Source: Chroococcidiopsidaceae cyanobacterium CP_BM_RX_35 (GTDB lineage Bacteria; Cyanobacteriota; Cyanobacteriia; Cyanobacteriales; Chroococcidiopsidaceae). From it: a stretch of 12,829 nucleotides of DNA. The notes below the pieces were generated by a model that worked only from the letters and a program-made list of their open reading frames with translations, did not search any database and was not told where the DNA came from. The DNA is taken from positions 1-12,829 of the forward strand of contig JAFAVL010000543.1 of NCBI GenBank assembly GCA_019242465.1, read 5' to 3'. The translations under genes and the position numbers were made by a program. Positions 1 to 6,916 of this stretch are shown here, piece after piece (position 1 is the first letter of the stretch; each line of letters opens with the position of its first letter).

Positions 1-1709
1 TTTTGTCGCCACTTAGTATCTGCTTTGCGATCACATTGTAACTCTAACATCCGAATTCCTTGAGTTGGCAGTGGGTTTAATCGTTGCTGCATCTGTTCCC
101 ATGAATGTATGAGTTCATGCTCGATCTCGTAAGTAGCACACAGTCGAGCAAAATTAATATTCTGAGGCATAGCAAAAAACTCTTCAAACGGCGGGTCAAA
201 CTTGGCAATAGGCAAAGATTCAAAAATTCCACCACCATTGTTGTTAAGCAAAACAATAGTCAAATGACCAATGAATTTATTTCTCAATAAAAAACCATTC
301 GTGTCGTGTAATAGAGCTAAATCGCCAGTCAGCATGACACTACTCTGTTGCCGATGAGCTACGCCTAGAGCTGTGGATAAAGTGCCATCAATGCCATTGG
401 CACCTCGATTGAAAAACGGCCGCACACCTGATTGGCTGGGCGCCCAAAAAGACTCTACATCCCGCACGGGCGTACTGTTAGCAATAAATAGCGGGGTGGC
501 TGGTGGTAAGATTTGCGAGAGTAACCAAGCTACCTTCCCCTCAAACATCTGCTGCATCTGTGCCATCATCTGGTCAACATTTGCTCTCGTATTTGCTTCA
601 GCAGTACACCACAAAGAGAAATAAGCAGTTGGTAGTTTCGGTTCACCTAGATATGTCTGTGTCAAATGTTCTATAGACGTTCGCAGATGGGTTGTTTTGC
701 CATGTAGTGGGTCAAGGTTTTGGTCACTAGGGTCAATCACCCATCGCCTTGGTTGAACAGCATTGATCCAGGTCCGCAGTTTTTTACTAGTGGGCAGTTC
801 ACCCAGTTGAATGACCATTTTGGGAGCTAACTGTTTTGCTAGTTGCTGATTCCGTAAAATTAGGTCATAGGTAGAAATTAAACCAGGGTTCAGCTGGGCA
901 TAGTTTCTCAATGGGGAAAGCCCCTCAGCTAGCACAGGCCACCCCAAAGCTTTGGCAAGTCGCCCAAGCGCATCACAATACTTTTGTGACAATTGAGGTT
1001 GAGCAGGACCTGCGACAATCACCCCTTGGTCACATTGCCACCATTCTTGTAGCCAATCTAGGTTCGCCGTGGGTTCTTGAAAATTAACGAGCGGCTCAAC
1101 CTCAGCAAAGAACTCCTCTGGCTGCAATTGCGATGCCAAACCAACAGCAGTTGCGTCTGACAGCGGGGTAAGAGGATCACGGAAGGGGATGTTAAGATGA
1201 ACTGGACCAGGAACAGGATAGAGCGATCGCTCCCACGCCTGAATCACAGTTTGCCGCAAATACGCAAGTCCCTCAATTTCTATAGCAGGCAGCGCTAACT
1301 CAGCGTGCCAATTGGGATATGTGCCAAATAATTTTAGTTGGTCAATTGTTTGTCCTGAATGACAATCCCGCAGCTCTGGAGGACGATCAGCCGTTAAGAC
1401 CAAAAGTGGTACTCGACTTTCCCTCGCCTCGATCACAGCTGGATAAAAATTTGCACTGGCTGTACCAGAGGTGCAAACAAGTGCCACCGGGCGGCAGGAC
1501 TGGCGGGCAATTCCCAAAGCAAAAAAGGAGGCAGAGCGCTCGTCCAGCACAGGAATGGCTTCCACCCCGTCAGCTTGCGCCAAAGCCATAGCTAAAGGTG
1601 TAGAGCGCGAACCAGGACAGATTGCTGCTGTAGTTAATCCCAGCCGCCTCAGCGTCTGTACCAAAATTGAAGCCCAGACAGAATTGGTGTTCCTAAAATC
1701 AATCGACAT
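1..1709 (-). CDS. menD: MenD, SEPHCHC synthase (3' end outside window)
   Basis: Thiamine-diphosphate enzyme that joins isochorismate and 2-oxoglutarate, with loss of CO2, to give 2-succinyl-5-enolpyruvyl-6-hydroxy-3-cyclohexene-1-carboxylate. In cyanobacteria this leads to phylloquinone for photosystem I. Translating the minus strand from ATG at 1709-1707 gives 569 uninterrupted codons. Motifs seen: NSVWAS near residue 9, PGSRSTP at 32-38, LDERSASFFALG with the likely ThDP-activating Glu57, GDLALLHDTNG at about 462-472 (the Mg/ThDP-binding motif), and NNNGGGIFE near 489. The frame reaches GIRMLELQCDRKADTKWRQ, typical of the family's last residues, so only a few codons are missing. The start is well fixed: an in-frame TGA lies two codons upstream. 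There is no clear Shine-Dalgarno sequence. Identification is very secure. Confidence 0.95.
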   Translation of the reverse strand, partial: MSIDFRNTNSVWASILVQTLRRLGLTTAAICPGSRSTPLAMALAQADGVEAIPVLDERSASFFALGIARQSCRPVALVCTSGTASANFYPAVIEARESRVPLLVLTADRPPELRDCHSGQTIDQLKLFGTYPNWHAELALPAIEIEGLAYLRQTVIQAWERSLYPVPGPVHLNIPFRDPLTPLSDATAVGLASQLQPEEFFAEVEPLVNFQEPTANLDWLQEWWQCDQGVIVAGPAQPQLSQKYCDALGRLAKALGWPVLAEGLSPLRNYAQLNPGLISTYDLILRNQQLAKQLAPKMVIQLGELPTSKKLRTWINAVQPRRWVIDPSDQNLDPLHGKTTHLRTSIEHLTQTYLGEPKLPTAYFSLWCTAEANTRANVDQMMAQMQQMFEGKVAWLLSQILPPATPLFIANSTPVRDVESFWAPSQSGVRPFFNRGANGIDGTLSTALGVAHRQQSSVMLTGDLALLHDTNGFLLRNKFIGHLTIVLLNNNGGGIFESLPIAKFDPPFEEFFAMPQNINFARLCATYEIEHELIHSWEQMQQRLNPLPTQGIRMLELQCDRKADTKWRQ

Positions 1710-1932
1710 CAATCAATTAATTATTTCTGCATTTGTTTAGCAGAAGAATATTTTACAGGCGTAATATTAATGGTAACTTTTTTATAGGACAGATTACTGG
1801 GTCCAAAGCAGATCGTTAAGTTCCCAAACACATATATTCATGATTCCCCAACTCAGCACCTCATAGAGCGACTGTAGGTGCAACTAACAGCCTACCCCAG
1901 CCGAGTAATTCTAACTTTATACCGTTGCTGTT
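1710..1932. other. Intergenic region between cbpM and menD
   Basis: This 223-base gap follows the end of cbpM and precedes menD, both read on the minus strand. It contains an inverted repeat GCACCT (1856-1861) / AGGTGC (1876-1881) with a 14-base loop and no T-run, so it is at best a weak terminator. The stretch nearest menD is A/T-rich and has minus-strand -10-like hexamers (for example TATAAA within CCTATAAAAAAG, and TAAAAT), but none has a convincing -35 partner. No gene or RNA is recognised here. Confidence 0.4.
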
Positions 1933-2238
1933 TCAAACTCGTGACTGATGGACTTTCAACTGTGCTCGCAATTGGGCGATTTCCTGAGCCATTTCTAACA
2001 CCATTGCTGCTCCCACTAAATTCAGTCCCAAGTCCTGGCGCAATCTCTGAATCTGACTGATACGAGCAATGTCTTGGGAACGTAACATGGCTCTCGTTGG
2101 TTCAATCAATCCCAAAGCCACAATACTTTCCACAACTGTGATGGATGTTTCACTTAGTTGAGCGGCATACTCGAATGAATACAAGCTCTCTCCTTCCTGA
2201 GAAACGACTATCTGTGCTGAAAGATTGACCTGACTCAT
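1933..2238 (-). CDS. cbpM: CbpM-like chaperone modulator (MerR_2-type)
   Basis: Small protein (101 aa, the same length as E. coli CbpM) predicted to bind the J domain of the co-chaperone encoded just upstream and damp its activity. The N-terminal part resembles a MerR-type winged helix: the segments [15 protein letters not shown] and [20 protein letters not shown] match the family's specificity-helix and Leu-Gly-Leu-Asn pattern. The C-terminus ([16 protein letters not shown]) looks like a short coiled coil. Its ATG overlaps the cbpA stop as ATGA at 2235-2238, so translation is probably coupled; no separate ribosome site is needed. The family match and the gene order agree. Whether it inhibits CbpA here is inferred from E. 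coli. Confidence 0.88.
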   Translation of the reverse strand: MSQVNLSAQIVVSQEGESLYSFEYAAQLSETSITVVESIVALGLIEPTRAMLRSQDIARISQIQRLRQDLGLNLVGAAMVLEMAQEIAQLRAQLKVHQSRV

Positions 2239-3224
2239 AATCTCACCTCACTTAAATTAGCGCGTGGATCAAAACTGCTGTTGGTGTGGATCTTTTCGTA
2301 GCACTCGCGTTCGATGGGGCTAAGCTCTTTCGGAGATACAATCTGTAGCTTGACAATTTGGTCACTTCTTCCCTCAGGTTGTGACCATCCTTTACCGCGT
2401 AACCGTAAAGATTGACCAGAACGGACTCCAGCAGGAACTGTCACAGTGACATTACCATCAGGCGTTGGTACGGCAATTTGAGCCCCTAACACTGCTTCAT
2501 CAGGTCTGATGGGAACTTCACAAGTAATGTTATCGCCATCAAACTTGAAGAAGGGATGAGGTAGGATACTGACTTCTAAGTATAAATCTCCTCGTTGGTG
2601 CGAGAAAGGACTCACACGACCTTTACCCTTAATTCGAAGTCGGCTTCCAGGTTTAGCTCCTGGTGGGATGCGGACATTAATTGTCTCGTCATCTATTTGG
2701 AATCGCTTCTGCACTCCATGGAAGGCTTCCGACCAAGTTAGCGCGATCGCTGCTTCCGCATCAGGAGCAGGAGCTTGTGTGTAGGCATTATCGTATATGT
2801 TGCCAAATCCACTCGGTTCACTTGTAGAAGTCCGATACGTATAGGTTCGCCGTCCAGTGCGACCTCCACCACCGAAGCGACCAAGCAACTCATTGATAAA
2901 ATCATCGAAGCTGCCGTACTGCTCGAAATCAGGTCCACCTACATCAAATCCTGCACTAGCAGATGATGGGCTACCGCCTTCACTTGCTTGTTTCCAATAC
3001 TGACCGAACTGATCGTATTTTTGGCGTTTCTCTGGATCCGAAAGAACCTCGTTAGCCTCATTGATTTCTTTAAATCGTGTCTCTGCTTCTTTGTCTCCAG
3101 GGTTGAGATCTGGGTGGTATTTGCGTGCAAGTTTACGGTAAGCCTTTTTTATTTCGTCCTGACTTACTGTCTTGCTGACCCCTAGAATCGCGTAGTAGTC
3201 TTTAAAATCAGTTGTAGATGGCAT
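2235..3224 (-). CDS. cbpA: CbpA/DnaJ-type co-chaperone (J domain, no zinc finger)
   Basis: Class B Hsp40 of 329 aa that should stimulate the ATPase of DnaK and deliver unfolded clients; E. coli CbpA also binds curved DNA. J domain at about residues 9-74 with the essential HPD at 37-39 in [10 protein letters not shown] and the KFGQ-like helix IV (YDQFGQYW). A Gly/Phe/Ser-rich linker follows (about 86-145, including [13 protein letters not shown]), then two beta-barrel client-binding domains ([15 protein letters not shown] onward; [37 protein letters not shown]). The Cys-rich zinc-finger region of DnaJ proper is absent. A strong AGGAGG sits three bases before the ATG. It forms a two-gene operon with cbpM and diverges from the catalase gene. 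Confidence 0.95.
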   Translation of the reverse strand: MPSTTDFKDYYAILGVSKTVSQDEIKKAYRKLARKYHPDLNPGDKEAETRFKEINEANEVLSDPEKRQKYDQFGQYWKQASEGGSPSSASAGFDVGGPDFEQYGSFDDFINELLGRFGGGGRTGRRTYTYRTSTSEPSGFGNIYDNAYTQAPAPDAEAAIALTWSEAFHGVQKRFQIDDETINVRIPPGAKPGSRLRIKGKGRVSPFSHQRGDLYLEVSILPHPFFKFDGDNITCEVPIRPDEAVLGAQIAVPTPDGNVTVTVPAGVRSGQSLRLRGKGWSQPEGRSDQIVKLQIVSPKELSPIERECYEKIHTNSSFDPRANLSEVRL

Positions 3225-3227
3225 GAC

Positions 3228-3233
3228 CCTCCT
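3228..3233 (-). promoter_or_regulatory. Shine-Dalgarno of cbpA
   Basis: The minus strand reads AGGAGG followed by GTC and the ATG at 3224. It is a full consensus match, stronger than any other ribosome site in the window, but with a short 3-base spacer. It supports the chosen start of cbpA. Confidence 0.7.
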
Positions 3234-3287
3234 ATCTCTAAAAGTATCTCAGTCTACTTCCAACATTGAAGTGAAAAATCTGTCTTG

Positions 3288-3293
3288 AGTATA
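3288..3293 (-). promoter_or_regulatory. Candidate -10 element of the cbpA-cbpM operon
   Basis: The minus strand reads TATACT (5 of 6 to TATAAT), 64 bases before the cbpA ATG. No good -35 hexamer lies 16-18 bases upstream, so an activator would be expected if this is the real promoter. Judged from sequence only. Confidence 0.35.
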
Positions 3294-3331
3294 GCTTTAC
3301 TGCTCTCCTCAGCATCTGTTGTTAGTAGCTA

Positions 3332-3345
3332 ATGACTAAAGTCAT
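3332..3345. promoter_or_regulatory. Perfect inverted repeat, possible operator
   Basis: ATGACT and AGTCAT are perfect inverted 6-base arms around AA. The dyad is centred roughly 57 bases upstream of the start point predicted from the TATACT at 3288-3293, a position often used by activators where the -35 box is poor, as here. The half-site resembles generic palindromes bound by NarL/LuxR-type response regulators, but the regulator cannot be named. Confidence 0.35.
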
Positions 3346-3587
3346 ATGCCTGCCATAACTCATCTTTATTAAGTAGTATTTAGAAACACATTTTGATGTA
3401 TTACAATCCCCTTCCTTAGTTAGAAGTTATAGAAAGTTGTAGTCGTTAAGTTGTTGAACAGATGGAACAAAACCTTTGGAAAGTTAAATATTCTTCTGGG
3501 AGTTCCCATACCCAAAAGCTGATGGTTCTGTCCTAGTGCCTGCATTCAATTTGGTTGAGCCGTTCCCCAGCTTTTTGTTCATTTGTT

Positions 3588-3593
3588 AAAGGA
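3588..3593 (+). promoter_or_regulatory. Shine-Dalgarno of the Mn catalase gene
   Basis: AAAGGA, five bases before the ATG at 3599. A moderate match at usual spacing that supports this start. Confidence 0.55.
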
Positions 3594-3598
3594 TTAAC

Positions 3599-4543
3599 AT
3601 GTTTTACCATCAAAAACAGCTACAGTACTTCACTCCACCAGAGCGACCTGATCCAATTTATGCCAAGAAGCTACAAGAACTCCTAGGTGGTAGCTTAGGG
3701 GAAATGACCGTGATGATGCAGTACTTATTCCAGGGCTGGAACTGCCGAGGACCTGCTAAGTATAAAGATATGCTGCTGGACATTGGTACTGAGGAGATTG
3801 GTCATGTCGAGATACTAGCCACAATGATTGCATATCTATTGGATAAAGCACCGCTCAAAATGCAAGAAGAGGGTGTAAAAGATCCTGTAGTAGGTGCGGT
3901 TATGGGAGGTACTAATCCGAGAGATGTGATTACGGCGGCTATGAACCCCCAGCACGCAACTGTTTCAGGTGGGGGTGCACTGCCAGCTGATAGTACAGGC
4001 TTCCCCTGGAATGGTCGCTTCATCGTTGCCAGCGGCAACTTGTTGGCAGACTTCCGCTCTAATCTCCATGCTGAGTCTCAAGGTCTCTTACAGGCTGTAC
4101 GGTTGTATGAGATGACAGACGACCGAGGAGTGAGAGACCAGCTCAGTTTTAACATCGCCCGCGACACAATGCATCAAAACCAATGGCTAGCGGCGATTGA
4201 AGAGCTAGAAAGTGAAGGACTAGAGACAACAGTTGTTCCCAGCGTCGCATACCAATATGGGAAGCGTGAGTTCGCTTATCAGTTCTGGAACCAATCCGAA
4301 GGGGAGGAAAGCGGTCAAGGACGATGGGCAAAAGGTCCAACAAAAGATGGTAGAGGAGAGTTCGAGTATGTCGCCAATCCTCGGCCGTTGGGACCACAAC
4401 CAGAACCACCGCAGCCCGATCCTCGATTGCACGGCACGGGCAAAACACCCCAAGCTAGTCAGAGCAATGCTAAGGATGGACCTAATGTAGTTGATCGCGT
4501 GGTTGAGGTAGTTGATCGCATAACACCTGGTGGTCAAAAGTAA
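3599..4543 (+). CDS. Manganese (non-haem) catalase
   Basis: Dimanganese catalase, 314 aa, converting hydrogen peroxide to water and oxygen; probably cytoplasmic, as no signal peptide is seen. The five metal ligands known from Lactobacillus plantarum Mn catalase (Glu35, Glu66, His69, Glu148, His181) have clear counterparts: Glu35 in LGGSLGEMTVMMQY, Glu66 and His69 in DIGTEEIGHVE, Glu159 in NLHAESQG and His192 in ARDTMHQNQW. The 33-residue spacing of the last two matches the reference enzyme exactly. The ferritin-like four-helix core ends near residue 210. The C-terminal tail (WAKGPTKDGRGEFEYV, then a Pro-rich PQPEPPQPDPRLHGTGK) is typical of the cyanobacterial and bacillar type. It diverges from the cbpA operon and may share stress control with it. 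No truncation is seen. Confidence 0.95.
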   Translation: MFYHQKQLQYFTPPERPDPIYAKKLQELLGGSLGEMTVMMQYLFQGWNCRGPAKYKDMLLDIGTEEIGHVEILATMIAYLLDKAPLKMQEEGVKDPVVGAVMGGTNPRDVITAAMNPQHATVSGGGALPADSTGFPWNGRFIVASGNLLADFRSNLHAESQGLLQAVRLYEMTDDRGVRDQLSFNIARDTMHQNQWLAAIEELESEGLETTVVPSVAYQYGKREFAYQFWNQSEGEESGQGRWAKGPTKDGRGEFEYVANPRPLGPQPEPPQPDPRLHGTGKTPQASQSNAKDGPNVVDRVVEVVDRITPGGQK

Positions 4544-4570
4544 TTAACTAGACATAGAACGGGGTATGGT

Positions 4571-4602
4571 AGAAAATATGGTTCTTTCACCATACATTTT
4601 CT
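4571..4602. repeat. Imperfect inverted repeat just after the catalase gene
   Basis: The arms AGAAAATATGGT (4571-4582) and ACCATACATTTTCT (4589-4602) pair around a 6-base TCTTTC loop with a 2-base bulge (AC). A second pairing, GTATGGT (4564-4570) with ACCATAC (4589-4595), competes for the same right arm. It lies 28 bases beyond the catalase stop and could end that transcript. No T-run follows, so it is not a standard intrinsic terminator. The right arm overlaps the end of the transposase relic. Confidence 0.5.
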
Positions 4603-4853
4603 GCAAATGTGCCCCGCTTGCTGCCCGGAATTCGATTCCGGGCAGCAAGCGGGGGCGCATTCCGCGCTTGAATATTACGGGTGGTCATGCCAGGGGCAGA
4701 CAAAGCCAAGAGCTTGTCATCAAATCCTTATAATTGAGTTTGTCCCTTCTTGACCATCTGTGGCTCGAATTGGTCATTATCGTCCACATATCGTAAAAAG
4801 ATTGCCAAGTGCTTATAGTTGTCTTTACCTACTGAAATAGCCAGATATATTCC
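4589..4853 (-). pseudogene. Remnant of an IS256/Mutator-type transposase
   Basis: A short broken fragment of the N-terminal part of an IS256-family (Mutator-type) transposase. The minus strand read from 4853 gives 41 open codons ending FEPQMVKKGQTQL, then TAA (4730-4728), then in the same frame GFDDKLLALSAPGMTTRNIQ down to 4668. After a 55-base palindromic insert (4611-4665) the reading resumes as HLQKMYG (4609-4589), in a shifted frame. IS256-type transposases carry, in this order and spacing, an FEP..VKK block, then GFDDKI..LYA.GM..R.IQ.HL..MYG. Removing the insert rejoins IQA to HLQKMYG. The DDE catalytic region, the N-terminus and the terminal repeats are missing. The part upstream of about 4799 fits the family only loosely. 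Recognised from remembered family consensus, not from a search. Confidence 0.72.
4606..4661. repeat. Long near-perfect palindrome, probably a small inserted element
   Basis: Left arm 4612-4631 and right arm 4635-4654 are perfect 20-base inverted repeats around the loop TCG. Pairing continues outward, 4606-4611 with 4656-4661, with one bulged G (4655) and one T-G wobble. The result is about 26 base pairs, mostly G/C, in an A/T-rich surround. It interrupts a conserved transposase motif. The simplest inserted segment is 4611-4665 (55 bases), with at most a 2-base GC target duplication (4611-4612 and 4666-4667). There is no T-run, so it is not a typical terminator. It could be a REP- or MITE-like unit. 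Confidence 0.75.
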
Positions 4854-4895
4854 TTAATTATTAAGAACTACCTGCCGTTTCATAGAAGATATTTA

Positions 4896-4901
4896 TATAC
4901 T
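4896..4901 (+). promoter_or_regulatory. Candidate -10 element upstream of the zinc-ribbon/OmpA gene
   Basis: TATACT (5 of 6 to consensus) lies in an A/T-rich stretch about 195 bases before the ATG at 5094. No clear -35 hexamer is present at 16-18 bases. The predicted start point would fall inside the dyad at 4903-4930. Confidence 0.3.
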
Positions 4902-4902
4902 A

Positions 4903-4930
4903 CGCTCCTCAGTAATAATACTAAGGAGCG
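4903..4930. promoter_or_regulatory. Dyad overlapping the predicted transcript start
   Basis: CGCTCCTCAGTA (4903-4914) and TACTAAGGAGCG (4919-4930) are inverted arms of 12 with one mismatch (C4910/A4923), around ATAA. It starts one base after the candidate -10 TATACT. It could be a repressor operator or a 5' hairpin of the leader. As no T-run follows, it is unlikely to be a terminator. Confidence 0.45.
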
Positions 4931-5093
4931 CTACAACCATCTCAAAAGACTCGTGAATGTACCATTGGTCTGATAGCTTGTCTCGTTTAGGCTCAAGTAA
5001 CCATAATCAGTTCTGTTGCAAAAAATTTTGCGGGCTTCCACTGTAGAAACTAAAGTTTATCAAGACAAGGATTATCAGCATCAAAATGAGAAT

Positions 5094-6749
5094 ATGGTAA
5101 ACAAATATAACCATGTTACATGTCCCAAATGTGGTCACGACCATAACGTCTCAAACTTAAAGAAGTGCGAAATTTGCGGGCAGAGATTGGGCAAATCATC
5201 TCATAAACCAATCTTATTAGTTTTTGCTCTTGCAGTTACGGCTGTTGTAGGTGTGGGAGGTCTTTGGTTGCTGAGTAAAGTTGTACCCACATTGATTCCT
5301 ATCTGGCAAAATTCGACGGTAAAGCAAGCAGCGATTAATCAATTAACACTTCTCGGAGATACCTTCAGCGGTTATAGTACCTTTCGGAGTGCAGCGTTTC
5401 AGGCAGCGCTCAAAGAAGTTGGGGTCAGTCTGCATTATGCAGATGAATTCGATCAGGCTAAACGAGCTGAACTTTTAAACCAGGGGCAAGCTGACTTATT
5501 AGTCACAACGCTGGATCAATTTATCAAACAACAGCCTCAAGGGAAAATCGTCGGCATGATCGATCGTACAGCCGGAGCAGATGCGGTTGTGCTAAACACA
5601 AAGAAGTATCCTAACCTCAAGTCACTTCTAGAACTCACCCAGTTGCTAGAGCAGTCGCGAGCGCAAGGTCATCAGTTAGGTATTACCTTTGCCGGAGACA
5701 CTCCCAGTGAGTACCTGGCTTTGATGTTGAGTACCAAATTTGATAATTTTAAGCTGTCAGACTTTCAAGAAAATCAGGTAGCAGATGCTTCCGATGCCTG
5801 GAAGTTGTTGCAAGACCCCAAGCAAAATGTGGCAGTGGCTGTGCTATGGGAGCCTTATGTCACTAAAGCTCGGCAGCAGGGGTATACAGTAGTGTTATCT
5901 AGTAAGGATGTCCCAGGGGCAATTGTTGATGTGATTGTTGCCTCCAATCGCCTCATCCAGTCTCAACCTGAGAAGATTTCTGAGTTACTGGCAGCCTACT
6001 ATCACCGGCTCGATGGCGATCTCCGCGATGCCTCACAGTTACAAAATCAGATCGCCGAGGATGGCAAATTAGCTCCGAGTGATGCTGGTGCAGTTTTGCA
6101 GGGCATTGACTTTTTCCCTGCTACTGAAGCCCAAGACTGGCTGACCAACGGCACATTAGAGAAACGGATTGGCTCCACTGCTGCGGTGTTGGCACTGACA
6201 GGCAGACTCAACCAGGTGCCCCAGCATCCCAAAGACTTGTTTACCTCCCAGTTCATTACCAAGGCGGCGAACAACACTCAAAATCTGATTAGTTTGGTGC
6301 GTGCCGATAACCCGGAGCTGGCAAACAGACTAGCAGGCAAAGGGCAGACCGTGTCTCCTAATCGCACAGCCAACGCTAGCCAGATTACAACTGCCCCTAG
6401 TATCGGCAACTTGAAAGTGCAGGGAGAGGTGAAATTCGACTCGGACTCTGCTGAGTTGACAGATGAAGGTAAGCAAACGCTGAATAAGTTAGCCCAGGAA
6501 ATCTCAGAATTCAACGTGCAAACCGTGGCTGTGCGAGTCATTGGTCATACGTCTCAATTTGGACTAGCTGACTTGAACCAAACACTTAGTCAACAAAGGG
6601 CGCAGGTGGTGGTTGACTATCTCCGTAGTCGTGGGATTAAGCACAACATTGTAGCTGAGGGGAAAGGATTTAGCCAACCGCTACCTGGAATTCCTCCTGA
6701 TGACCCCCGCAATCAGCGGACAGAAATTCGCCTAGTTCGCGTCAACTAG
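5094..6749 (+). CDS. Zinc ribbon-TM-solute-binding-OmpA fusion protein
   Basis: Predicted inner-membrane protein, 551 aa from the ATG at 5094. A four-Cys zinc ribbon (C10-x2-C13 in TCPKCGHDHN, C25-x2-C28 in KKCEICGQ) would be cytoplasmic. One membrane segment follows (about 39-61, ILLVFALAVTAVVGVGGLWL). A periplasmic part of about 300 residues resembles NMT1/TauA-type ABC substrate-binding proteins (STFRSAAFQAAL, GQADLLVTTLDQF, AGDTPSEYLALML, VAVLWEPYV). The last 115 residues form an OmpA-type peptidoglycan-binding domain (VKFDSDSAELTDEGKQTL, VIGHTSQFG, LSQQRAQVVVDYL, GKGFSQPL, NQRTEIRL). A TTG at 5016 would add 26 residues but has no ribosome site. The ligand is unknown, and no transporter permease or ATPase lies nearby. 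Domains are confident; function is not. Confidence 0.85.
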   Translation: MVNKYNHVTCPKCGHDHNVSNLKKCEICGQRLGKSSHKPILLVFALAVTAVVGVGGLWLLSKVVPTLIPIWQNSTVKQAAINQLTLLGDTFSGYSTFRSAAFQAALKEVGVSLHYADEFDQAKRAELLNQGQADLLVTTLDQFIKQQPQGKIVGMIDRTAGADAVVLNTKKYPNLKSLLELTQLLEQSRAQGHQLGITFAGDTPSEYLALMLSTKFDNFKLSDFQENQVADASDAWKLLQDPKQNVAVAVLWEPYVTKARQQGYTVVLSSKDVPGAIVDVIVASNRLIQSQPEKISELLAAYYHRLDGDLRDASQLQNQIAEDGKLAPSDAGAVLQGIDFFPATEAQDWLTNGTLEKRIGSTAAVLALTGRLNQVPQHPKDLFTSQFITKAANNTQNLISLVRADNPELANRLAGKGQTVSPNRTANASQITTAPSIGNLKVQGEVKFDSDSAELTDEGKQTLNKLAQEISEFNVQTVAVRVIGHTSQFGLADLNQTLSQQRAQVVVDYLRSRGIKHNIVAEGKGFSQPLPGIPPDDPRNQRTEIRLVRVN

Positions 6750-6916
6750 ATTAATGACCCTAAAGGTTTGTTTTTAAACAGATCCACCCAGAGATAGGTA
6801 TTTTCAAAACGCTCCCCCAGATATCTTAATGTGTCCTAGTCTGCCAACCAAGCAGCAAAAAGCTTCATAGTCAACTCTTTAAGATAGTCTTACTATTGGT
6901 CTGGCAACTGTTACCT
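6750..6916. other. Intergenic region before the antiporter gene
   Basis: A gap of 167 bases with no strong hairpin-plus-T-run and no convincing promoter. Read on the minus strand, about 6755-6870 gives a protein-like frame starting MKLFAAWLAD, then a TAG, then ERFENTYLWVDLFKNKPL and a final stop at 6747-6749. I do not recognise it. It may be a decayed gene end or chance. Confidence 0.3.

Larger units (their letters stand above)
3225..3598. other. Divergent regulatory region between cbpA and the Mn catalase
   Basis: This 374-base gap separates two divergently read stress genes and holds no recognisable gene. Minus-strand side: TATACT at 3288-3293 and a perfect inverted repeat at 3332-3345, listed separately. 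Plus-strand side: a weak promoter candidate TTTAGA (3379-3384), 17 bases, TACAAT (3402-3407), about 190 bases before the catalase start. The catalase ribosome site is AAAGGA at 3588-3593. No terminator is needed because both genes point outward. Confidence 0.5.
4544..5093. other. Intergenic region with decayed mobile DNA and a promoter
   Basis: This 550-base gap holds no intact gene. In order it contains an imperfect inverted repeat (4571-4602), a long palindrome (4606-4661) interrupting a minus-strand transposase relic (4589-4853), an A/T-rich dyad CTTAA-TTA-TTAAG (4853-4865), a -10-like TATACT (4896-4901) and a dyad (4903-4930). The part from about 4931 to 5093 is probably the leader of the next gene and shows nothing recognisable. 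A TTG at 5016 would extend the next frame by 26 codons, but it lacks a ribosome site. Confidence 0.6.

Noticed and set aside
105..1740. Several short plus-strand open frames across menD
   Set aside because: They lie opposite a continuous MenD reading with all family motifs and are shadow frames.
4606..4661. The long palindrome as an intrinsic terminator of the catalase gene
   Set aside because: No T-run follows on either strand, and the bases beside it continue a transposase motif, so an insertion explains it better. Some termination effect is still possible.
5016..5093. TTG-initiated N-terminal extension of the zinc-ribbon protein
   Set aside because: There is no ribosome site before the TTG. 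The extra 26 residues are polar and featureless, and the ATG at 5094 begins just before the zinc ribbon.
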